From contig NZ_JAVJSQ010000029.1 in the NCBI RefSeq assembly GCF_040219335.1, forward strand, positions 1-64,000: 64,000 bases of DNA, in the 5' to 3' direction. The notes under the pieces are model-generated. The model saw only the letters and a program-made list of their open reading frames with translations, ran no database searches and was not told the origin of the DNA. The DNA is from Gimesia sp. (GTDB lineage: Bacteria > Planctomycetota > Planctomycetia > Planctomycetales > Planctomycetaceae). This document shows, in pieces, positions 47,235-54,648 of this stretch. How positions within the stretch are numbered: position 1 is the first letter of the stretch; every line of letters begins with the position of its first letter. The position numbers and the translations under genes are program-made.

Positions 47235-47810
47235 ATGAATGAAATCGTTCCGATGGATAATGAACAGCACCCGACTGACATCTCCGACGATTTGCATGTG
47301 AAATTTTTGCATGTATTTACCCAGCATCGGAACCAGATCTATTCGTATATTTTTTCTCTGCTGCCTCACAGGGATGACGCTGAGGACGTTTTTCAGCGGA
47401 CCAGTCTGATCCTCTGGAAGAAGTTCCCCGAATACGATGAGTCGAGCAGTTTTTTTTCCTGGGCCTGTGGCGTCGCCTTTTATGAAGTCAAGAACTTCAT
47501 CAGGGTGGCACAACGCAAACGACTGCAGTTCCGGGAAGATGTGATTGAACAGCTTGCCGACGAACGGGCCGGGATCCCTCAGCTGAAACTCGATCAGCGA
47601 GCCAGCACGCTGCAGGAATGTATCAAGAAATTAAAAGATAAAGACCGGGAACTGATTAATCAGGTCTATCGTGAGCAGACTCCTGTCAAGGAACTGGCGG
47701 ATGCCGCAGGAGCAGCCATTCAGACGTTATATAACAGGCTGAATCAGATCCGCCGTCAGTTAACTCACTGTATTGAACGCACGTTGTCATATACAGGAGA
47801 GGGAAAATGA
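47235..47810 (+). CDS. ECF-type RNA polymerase sigma factor
   Basis: A sigma factor of 191 aa from ATG 47235 (ATG 47253 is also possible; no ribosome-binding site is seen for either). Region 2 is QIYSYIFSLLPHRDDAEDVF with SLILWKKFPEYD, followed by a helix with FFSWACGVAFYEVKNFIR that melts and binds the -10 element. Region 4 (about 130-185) has the helix-turn-helix TPVKELADAAGAAIQTLYNR. It belongs to the sigma-70 family set seen in Rhodopirellula and Verrucomicrobium. It overlaps the FecR-type gene by 4 bp (ATGA), the usual arrangement of an ECF sigma factor with its regulator. The likely targets are the downstream cytochrome/DUF1553 and DUF1501 genes. Confidence 0.92.
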   Translation: MNEIVPMDNEQHPTDISDDLHVKFLHVFTQHRNQIYSYIFSLLPHRDDAEDVFQRTSLILWKKFPEYDESSSFFSWACGVAFYEVKNFIRVAQRKRLQFREDVIEQLADERAGIPQLKLDQRASTLQECIKKLKDKDRELINQVYREQTPVKELADAAGAAIQTLYNRLNQIRRQLTHCIERTLSYTGEGK

Positions 47811-49519
47811 GCCAGAGCAATCAGCATAACGAAATCCTGTATGAGCTGTTTGGTGCACTGTGCAACGAAAGCATCACGCCCGAGCAGCATCAGCAGCTTG
47901 AAGAGATTCTGGCTACCGATGCAGATGCCCGGGAAAAGTACTTCAACTATCTCGATCTGCACCTCAATCTTGATCGTTTGCACGACGAACAGACAGACGA
48001 GGAATTTGAATTTCAACCGCATATTTCTCCCGCCAGTCAGACAAATACACTGCCCGGGAATGTCTGGAAAACGTCCCAGGTTCTGTTGCTGATGAGCGCA
48101 TTGATCTGTGTGACAGTCATCGTCAGTTTCGTCGCTCTGAGTCAGCCACAGGCACCCGCGCTGCTCAGTCAGGTGGGGCCCGCTATTCCTGCTCTGGACG
48201 AATCACCGCTCGCGAAAGTCACCCAGACTGCAGCAGTCCGTTTTGCAGAAGGTGCACCGCTGCTGAAAGTTGGTTCGCCAATCGAGGAAGGTCAGGAATA
48301 CGCGATTTCAGCCGGTCAACTGCAGCTGATTTTTGCCAACGGTGCGGAAGTGATTTTAACAGGCCCTGCCGTCTTTGAGAGCCAGGGCTGCGAGCATCTG
48401 GCAGTACGCTACGGTGCCTGTTCGGTTTATGCTCCCGATGGTGCAGAAGGCTTTACCGTCGAAACCCCGCTCTCCAACGTTGTCGATTACGGTACCCGCT
48501 TCTCGGTGAATGTTTCAGAAGCAGGTATCACCGACGTGCAGGTGATTGAAGGCGAAACAGATGTCCGACCCGTCAAGCTGGATCCGTCCTGTGATCTGCC
48601 CCCCAAGCGACTGACCCGGGGCATGGCGCAGCGGCTGACTACCAACAACGGTCTGGTCGTAGACGAAATTCCCTTCGACAAGAGTCAGTACGTTTCCCAA
48701 CTGCCCGACCGGATCGTGACCTACACAACGACCAGGGGACCCAGCAACCGCGCGCAGGACCTGAAATGCGTGACTGTGCAGCGTGGCGGAAAACAATACC
48801 AATACGAAATAGAAGACCTGATCGGCGTCGAATTGACACACTATACCGGGAAATCTTTCCTGACGCGGAATGACGGTATCGACCCGGCTAAGGACGACAA
48901 TTCAGAAACACTCCGTCGTCATCTGCTCGATCAGGATCACTGTCTGTTGACAGGCGTTGTCAATCCTGGTGGGGCTACCAACCCTCTGACAACTCCACCA
49001 GTGATGAACCCAGTCAACGATCCCAGTCAACCAAATACACCAGGTATGGCAGTCCGTTTCCATCAGCCGATCGTCAACGACGTCGGTCCGGATATCGTGC
49101 TGTTCGATCTGCAGGTCATCGTACATAGCACCACCGGCGATGCCTTTTATGTCACGCCGCTCCCCTTTTCCTCAAAACTGAAAACACACAAAGTTGAACA
49201 GTTTGATATCGATCTGGCTTCTCCGGAAGCACAGCTGCTTGAGAAATTCTGGCTGCATATTTTCCAGCAGAAGAACAAGAATCAGCAGGATGCAATTCAA
49301 TCGATCAGCGAACTGGAATCAGCCATCGGCAATGGTGGTAACTGGCATGTGGTCGGCGCGAAAGCTCTGGCTGTAGGCATTGATCTGTCCGACCTGGGAG
49401 TCCCGGAAGGCCAGGCTGTCGATGGAATCTTCCTCCAGGATGCCCTCGATAACCAGGACATTGTCGATCCGGTCTTTATTGCCGGGTTCCCTCCGTTGAA
49501 ACATACCACTGAAAAATAA
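47807..49519 (+). CDS. FecR-domain transmembrane regulator (putative anti-sigma)
   Basis: A 570-aa protein. The cytoplasmic N-terminus (1-88) resembles zinc-less anti-sigma domains and contains LFGALCNESITPEQHQQLEE. One transmembrane helix follows (about 90-112). A periplasmic FecR-like beta domain lies at about 150-275 (LQLIFANGAEVILTGPAVF and NVVDYGTRFSVNV, then VIEGETDVRP). The C-terminal 250 residues are of unknown fold and probably sense or bind a ligand. FecR proteins transmit an outside signal to a cognate ECF sigma factor; the 4-bp overlap with the sigma gene supports that pairing. The stimulus cannot be told. Confidence 0.88.
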   Translation: MSQSNQHNEILYELFGALCNESITPEQHQQLEEILATDADAREKYFNYLDLHLNLDRLHDEQTDEEFEFQPHISPASQTNTLPGNVWKTSQVLLLMSALICVTVIVSFVALSQPQAPALLSQVGPAIPALDESPLAKVTQTAAVRFAEGAPLLKVGSPIEEGQEYAISAGQLQLIFANGAEVILTGPAVFESQGCEHLAVRYGACSVYAPDGAEGFTVETPLSNVVDYGTRFSVNVSEAGITDVQVIEGETDVRPVKLDPSCDLPPKRLTRGMAQRLTTNNGLVVDEIPFDKSQYVSQLPDRIVTYTTTRGPSNRAQDLKCVTVQRGGKQYQYEIEDLIGVELTHYTGKSFLTRNDGIDPAKDDNSETLRRHLLDQDHCLLTGVVNPGGATNPLTTPPVMNPVNDPSQPNTPGMAVRFHQPIVNDVGPDIVLFDLQVIVHSTTGDAFYVTPLPFSSKLKTHKVEQFDIDLASPEAQLLEKFWLHIFQQKNKNQQDAIQSISELESAIGNGGNWHVVGAKALAVGIDLSDLGVPEGQAVDGIFLQDALDNQDIVDPVFIAGFPPLKHTTEK

Positions 49520-49591
49520 CTGCATTACTGCATAACAATAAATTCGAGTACGTTCAGAAGATAGATACCCTTTTATTTTCAGCGTCGCTAA

Positions 49592-52500
49592 ATGAAAGAG
49601 ACTAAATTCATGAGACTCCTTGCTGTTAGTCTATTGCTGTTAATCTCGGTCCCTGCGGTCCACGCAGCCGATAAAGCTCAAACTCCGAACGCCGCTGATG
49701 CGCATCAGCAGTTGAAGTTCTTCGAGAAAAATGTACGCCCCCTGCTGATTAAACACTGCCTGGAATGCCATGGCGAAAAGAAGCAGAAAGGCGAGCTGCG
49801 GCTGGACTCCCTTAAAGCAATGTTGCAGGGGGGAGAGAGCGGTTCCGCTTCGGTCGTGCCCGGAAAGTCGTCCGAAAGTCTGCTGATCGAGGCGATCAAA
49901 TACGAATCATACGAAATGCCACCCGAGAAGAAGCTCTCTGATAAAGAGATTGCCGTGCTGACTCGCTGGGTGGATGAAGGCGCATTCTGGCCACAGCACG
50001 AAGATCATGTTATCAAACAGCGGAAAAACGAAACCTTCTTCACCGAAGAAGACCGCAGCTTCTGGGTCTTCCAGCCGGTCGAGGAGCCCAAGGTTCCCCA
50101 GGTGGATCAGGCACAGTGGTCAAAGAACCCGGTCGATGCTTTCGTCTATCGCCGTCTGAAAAAAGAAGGGCTCGCTCCCGCGGATGAAGCGAGCCGGACA
50201 GCATTGATTCGGCGTGCCTACTTCGACCTGCTGGGACTGCCTCCCACCGTCGAGCAAATCAACGCTTTTGTGAATGATCCCTCTCCCGATGCCTGGCCAC
50301 GCCTGATTGATGAGCTGCTGGAAAGCCCGCACTACGGCGAAAAATGGGCCCGTCACTGGCTGGATGTTGTCCGCTATGCGGAATCGGACGGTTTCAACCA
50401 GGATGCGTTCCGACCGGAAATCTGGCGTTATCGGGACTATGTCATTGAGTCATTCAATTCAGACAAGCCTTATTCCCGCTTCGTCAAGGAGCAGCTGGCC
50501 GGCGATGAAATCGCTCCCGAAGATCCCAATGCTCTGGCAGCCACCGGCTTCCTGAGACACTACCTCTACGAGTACAACCAGCGCGATTCCCGAACCCAGT
50601 GGAATGACATTCTGGATAATATCACCGATGCTACCGGGGATGTGTTCCTGGGGGTCAGCATGGGTTGTGCCCGCTGCCACGATCATAAGTTTGATCCGAT
50701 TCCCAACCAGGACTACTATCGTCTGCGGGCCTTCTTCGCTCCGCTGATGCCCCGCGATGACGTTCCTTTTGCGACTCCACAGGAGCAGGCAGAATACAAT
50801 CAAAAACTAGAAGTCTGGGAAAAGAAAACCGCTGATATCCGCGCTCAGATTGATGAGCTCACCAAAAGCAAACTGGAGCGAGCGGCTGCGAATCAGATCA
50901 AGATGTTCCCGCCCGACCTCCAGGAAATTATGGCTAAGCCGCAAGGAGAGTGGACCGCGCTGGAACACCAGTTGGCCGATCTCATTCAGCGACAGGTCGA
51001 CATTCAAGAAAGTCGAGCGCTGGCTTCTCTGAAGAAGAGCGACAAGGATGATGGGAAGAAATACAACGAACTGCTCAAGCAACTGGCGGCCTTCGATGAT
51101 CTGAAGCCCAAACCGCTGCCAACCGGTATGAGTGTTACTGACGCACCTGGTGCACCACCGGTGACCACGATTCCCGATGATCCAAATCATACGCCCATCG
51201 ATCCCGGATTCCTCTCGCTGCTTAAGCCGGGTGAAGCCGAGATTATGCAGATTTCTACCGCCCCGCATTCTTCAGGGCGACGTACTGCACTGGCGAACTG
51301 GATGGTCGATCCCAACAACCGGCTCACAACCCGAGTGATGACCAACCGGGTCTGGCAGTACCATTTCGGTACCGGTCTGGTCGCGACTTCCAACGACTTC
51401 GGTCACATGGGAGAAGCGCCGACTCATCCCGAACTGCTCGACTGGCTGACCTCCTATTTCGTCGAGAATAACTGGAGTATCAAGAGCCTGCACCGGTTGA
51501 TCATGAATTCGAAGACCTACCGTCTGTCGGCCTTTCATCGCAATCCGGGACCGGCTGAGTTGAAAGATCCCCAGAACCGTCTGTACTGGCGGGGAAATAT
51601 CCGTCGCCTGAATGCGGAAGACATTCGCGATGCGGCACTGCTGATTTCAGGTGAACTGGATACAAAACTGGGTGGTCCCAGTGTCAGTGCCAGCCAGCCG
51701 CGACGCAGTGTCTACACCATCATGAAGCGGAATAAGCAGGATGAAGTCCTCGGGGCGTTCGACCTGCCGGGCGGCATTCAGAGTACTGCGAAGCGGGATG
51801 TCACCACGACTGCAAACCAGGCCCTGCTGATGCTCAACGGAAAATGGTTCCTGTCGCGTGCCAAAGCCATGGCCCGCACAGTTAAGCCGGAATCATTTAA
51901 TGATGACCGGGAACTGGTATCGTTCTTGCATCAGAAAACCTACGGCAAGAAACCGGAACCGGCGGAAATTGATCTCATGCTCGGATTCCTCAAGTCACAG
52001 GAAAAACGCGTAGCCGCTGCAGCGGAATCTCAACAGCAGAACTACGTTGGTCAGATCACGCAGACCGATGCGGAAGCGGTCAAGCTGGGTAAAGGCTCGA
52101 CGTTGAATGATCTGCACCTGTCTCCAGCCCACGCGTTGCCCGATGAAGATTTCACAATCGAAGCAACGGTCAAACTGGATTCCATCTATGAGAACGCCGC
52201 CGTCAATACGATTGCCTCTCACTGGACCGGTAATAATAAACAGCAGGGCTGGTCGCTGGGAGTCACCAGTCAGAAGTCTGCTTATAAGCCGCGGAATCTG
52301 ATTCTGCAGTTTGTCGGTAAGAACAAGGAAGGCAAACTGACTTATGAAGTTGTACCTTCCAATCTGCACCTGGAACTCAATAAGCCCTATTACGTGGCCG
52401 CGACCGTCGATATTTCAGAGACCGGAGAGTCCGGCATTCACTTCTATGTGAAAGCCCTCGACTCGAAAGAACCTGTGCAGACGGCTGCAGTAAAACATCA

Positions 52501-52837
52501 GGTCGTCGGCGACTATCGTCCGGGGCATGATTTTATTCTGGGCGGTCGCGAGAAAACCTCCGGCAGTCGCTGGAACGGGATGCTTGACAATGTCCGACTG
52601 TCTCGTGCAGCACTGACCCCGGAAGAACTTTTGATTAACAAACCGGAACAGCGACCCGACTCCGTGGTCGGTTTCTGGCAGTTTAATACACAGCAGGGAC
52701 TGCTGAAAAACAGTCTGGCTGATCGTCTGCATCTGTCTGCTCCCGCTGGTTCGGGAGGCGCCGATGCGCGACAGCAGGCCCTCGTTGACTTGTGTCACGT
52801 GATGTTGAACTCTAACGGGTTTCTGTATCTCGATTAA
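49592..52837 (+). CDS. Secreted planctomycete cytochrome / DUF1549 / DUF1553 protein with nested LamG domain
   Basis: A 1081-aa exported protein. A signal peptide spans about 8-26. The planctomycete cytochrome C (PSCyt1) domain has CLECHGEKKQKGELRLDS (heme motif at Cys56-Cys59-His60). DUF1549 (about 150-370) ends in a second CxxCH in CARCHDHKFDP (about 357). DUF1553 (about 560-815) includes TNRVWQYHFGTGLVATSNDFG. A concanavalin/LamG-like domain (about 840-1033, FTIEATVKLDS) is inserted before the terminal DUF1553 helix with MLNSNGFLYLD. The domain set predicts a periplasmic heme protein; the natural reaction is unknown. Starts at ATG 49592 or 49610 are both plausible. It is in line with sigma/FecR upstream and DUF1501 downstream. 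Confidence 0.9.
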   Translation: MKETKFMRLLAVSLLLLISVPAVHAADKAQTPNAADAHQQLKFFEKNVRPLLIKHCLECHGEKKQKGELRLDSLKAMLQGGESGSASVVPGKSSESLLIEAIKYESYEMPPEKKLSDKEIAVLTRWVDEGAFWPQHEDHVIKQRKNETFFTEEDRSFWVFQPVEEPKVPQVDQAQWSKNPVDAFVYRRLKKEGLAPADEASRTALIRRAYFDLLGLPPTVEQINAFVNDPSPDAWPRLIDELLESPHYGEKWARHWLDVVRYAESDGFNQDAFRPEIWRYRDYVIESFNSDKPYSRFVKEQLAGDEIAPEDPNALAATGFLRHYLYEYNQRDSRTQWNDILDNITDATGDVFLGVSMGCARCHDHKFDPIPNQDYYRLRAFFAPLMPRDDVPFATPQEQAEYNQKLEVWEKKTADIRAQIDELTKSKLERAAANQIKMFPPDLQEIMAKPQGEWTALEHQLADLIQRQVDIQESRALASLKKSDKDDGKKYNELLKQLAAFDDLKPKPLPTGMSVTDAPGAPPVTTIPDDPNHTPIDPGFLSLLKPGEAEIMQISTAPHSSGRRTALANWMVDPNNRLTTRVMTNRVWQYHFGTGLVATSNDFGHMGEAPTHPELLDWLTSYFVENNWSIKSLHRLIMNSKTYRLSAFHRNPGPAELKDPQNRLYWRGNIRRLNAEDIRDAALLISGELDTKLGGPSVSASQPRRSVYTIMKRNKQDEVLGAFDLPGGIQSTAKRDVTTTANQALLMLNGKWFLSRAKAMARTVKPESFNDDRELVSFLHQKTYGKKPEPAEIDLMLGFLKSQEKRVAAAAESQQQNYVGQITQTDAEAVKLGKGSTLNDLHLSPAHALPDEDFTIEATVKLDSIYENAAVNTIASHWTGNNKQQGWSLGVTSQKSAYKPRNLILQFVGKNKEGKLTYEVVPSNLHLELNKPYYVAATVDISETGESGIHFYVKALDSKEPVQTAAVKHQVVGDYRPGHDFILGGREKTSGSRWNGMLDNVRLSRAALTPEELLINKPEQRPDSVVGFWQFNTQQGLLKNSLADRLHLSAPAGSGGADARQQALVDLCHVMLNSNGFLYLD

Positions 52838-52901
52838 GGATCAAGCAGAAACGCCATCAAACACCCGTGACCATTAAACGCTTTTGCGGAAAGATAATCT
52901 C

Positions 52902-54356
52902 ATGAATCAATATCAGGATATCAATACTGTCGTCAATCGTCGTCAGCTCCTCATGCAGGCTGGAGCCGGCTTCGGTGGGATCGCTTTGAACGCCATGCTC
53001 GCACAGCAGGCCGAAGCAGCTGCAAAGACGAAACCAAAGAAGCCTACGCAATCCTTTTCACCTCTGTCAGCCAAGCAGACGCACTTCCCGGCAACAGCGA
53101 AGAGTGTGATCTTCCTGTTCATGGAAGGGGGCCCGAGCCACATCGACATGTTCGATCCCAAACCGGCACTGCAGAAGCTGGCTGGCAAACCGCTGCCCGA
53201 CAGTTTCGAGAAGCCGATTACCGCGATGGGTGAAATCAACGCACCGCTGCTGGCTTCCAAACGCAAATGGAAACAGCACGGCGAAGCCGGTACCTGGGTT
53301 TCTGACTGGTTGCCGAACATCGCAACCTGCGTAGATGACATCGCTGTCGTACGCGGCTGCTGGACCAACGGGATTAACCACGCCGGTGGTGTCTGCCAGA
53401 TGAATACCTGTATTCCGCTCGCTGGCCGTCCCTCACTGGGGAGTTGGGTGACTTATGGACTGGGAACCGAAAACGAAAGTCTGCCCGCCTTCGTCGTCAT
53501 TCAGGACAACAACGGCACGGTGGTCAATGGTCCGCGTAACTGGGGAACGGCTTTCATTCCCGCCGTGTACCAGGGAACCCGCTTGAATACAGGTAAGGAA
53601 CCTATTTCCAATCTGTATCGTCCCGATGATGTGTTTGTCACTCAGGAGTCTGGCAAACTCGATCTGCTTGCCAGGCTGAATGAGCGGCATGCTGCGTCCC
53701 GCAAACAGCAGTCTGAACTGGATGCTCGAATTGAATCCTACGAGCTGGCGTTCCGGATGCAGGCTGCTGCTCCCGAAGCTGTTGACCTGACTCAGGAAAC
53801 CCAGGCGACCCGGGAAATGTACGGGATGGACGAGAAAGAGACCCAGGTCTACGGCACCAACTGTCTGCTGGCTCGCCGCCTGGTCGAACGAGGCGTCCGC
53901 TTCGTGCAGCTCTACAATGGTGCTGGTAGTAAGTGGGATTCACACTCCGGTATTGAAAAACGTCATTCGGCACTCTGTCGCGGCATGGATAAATGTGTTG
54001 CCGGCTTGCTGAAAGACCTCAAGCAGCGTGGTCTGCTCGATTCGACTCTCGTCGTCTGGGGCGGAGAATTTGGTCGAACCCCGATGAGTGAAAAAGGGGA
54101 TGGCCGCGATCATAACCCGACCGGGTTTACCATGTTCATGGCCGGTGGCGGTGTGAAAGGGGGCCAGACGATCGGCGGGACCGACGAACTGGGCCTCTAT
54201 GCCGTCGAAGACCGGATGCATGTGAAAGACATTCACACCAGCATTTATCACCTGCTCGGTCTGAGTAACATGAAGCTGGAATATCGTCACAAGGGAAGTC
54301 CGGAACGCCCCACGCTGAACGAAGGGGAATTCATGGAAAAACTGGTGACAGGCTAG
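52902..54356 (+). CDS. DUF1501 protein (sulfatase/alkaline-phosphatase superfamily), Tat-exported
   Basis: A 484-aa protein. The N-terminus has a twin-arginine-like signal (NRRQLLMQAGAGFGG). The DUF1501 core follows: VIFLFMEGGPSHIDMFDPKP (about 68), the ARRLVERGVRFVQLY helix (about 322), and the metal-site segments WGGEFGRTPMSE and GRDHNPTGFT. The fold belongs to the alkaline-phosphatase/sulfatase superfamily, but the usual sulfatase nucleophile Cys/Ser motif is not obvious, so activity is uncertain. DUF1501 proteins are the constant partner of PSCyt1/DUF1553 proteins in planctomycetes. The gap to the upstream gene is 64 bp, and a terminator follows. Confidence 0.92.
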   Translation: MNQYQDINTVVNRRQLLMQAGAGFGGIALNAMLAQQAEAAAKTKPKKPTQSFSPLSAKQTHFPATAKSVIFLFMEGGPSHIDMFDPKPALQKLAGKPLPDSFEKPITAMGEINAPLLASKRKWKQHGEAGTWVSDWLPNIATCVDDIAVVRGCWTNGINHAGGVCQMNTCIPLAGRPSLGSWVTYGLGTENESLPAFVVIQDNNGTVVNGPRNWGTAFIPAVYQGTRLNTGKEPISNLYRPDDVFVTQESGKLDLLARLNERHAASRKQQSELDARIESYELAFRMQAAAPEAVDLTQETQATREMYGMDEKETQVYGTNCLLARRLVERGVRFVQLYNGAGSKWDSHSGIEKRHSALCRGMDKCVAGLLKDLKQRGLLDSTLVVWGGEFGRTPMSEKGDGRDHNPTGFTMFMAGGGVKGGQTIGGTDELGLYAVEDRMHVKDIHTSIYHLLGLSNMKLEYRHKGSPERPTLNEGEFMEKLVTG

Positions 54357-54399
54357 TTGATTGTGTAAGTATATTTAAAATAATACTTTACGAATAGAT

Positions 54400-54443
54400 G
54401 AGCGGTTTGCGTGCTGTCAAAGGTCACCAAACCGCTCTTTTTT
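54400..54443 (+). terminator. Rho-independent terminator
   Basis: A 9-bp stem (GAGCGGTTT at 54400-54408 with AAACCGCTC at 54429-54437), a 20-nt loop and six T (54438-54443). It closes the sigma/FecR/DUF1553/DUF1501 unit 44 bp after the stop codon. The remaining 200 bp up to the next gene hold a likely promoter region that I cannot define. Confidence 0.8.
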
Positions 54444-54648
54444 ACATAACCCGGATCTTTTTACCGTTTCTGATTAATCCAACCCGTTTGAAAATCCTCT
54501 CTTGCACTTCGGGGTAAAACCGATACCATAATATATAGGCAACTTTTAGTTATTATTAGACTTTGAGCTGCTCATGAGCCCTCCATTTAGACTGCCTGGT
54601 TCCGCCGGGTAGCCCTCACCATAAACCTTACCACGAGAGTCTTCTTCT

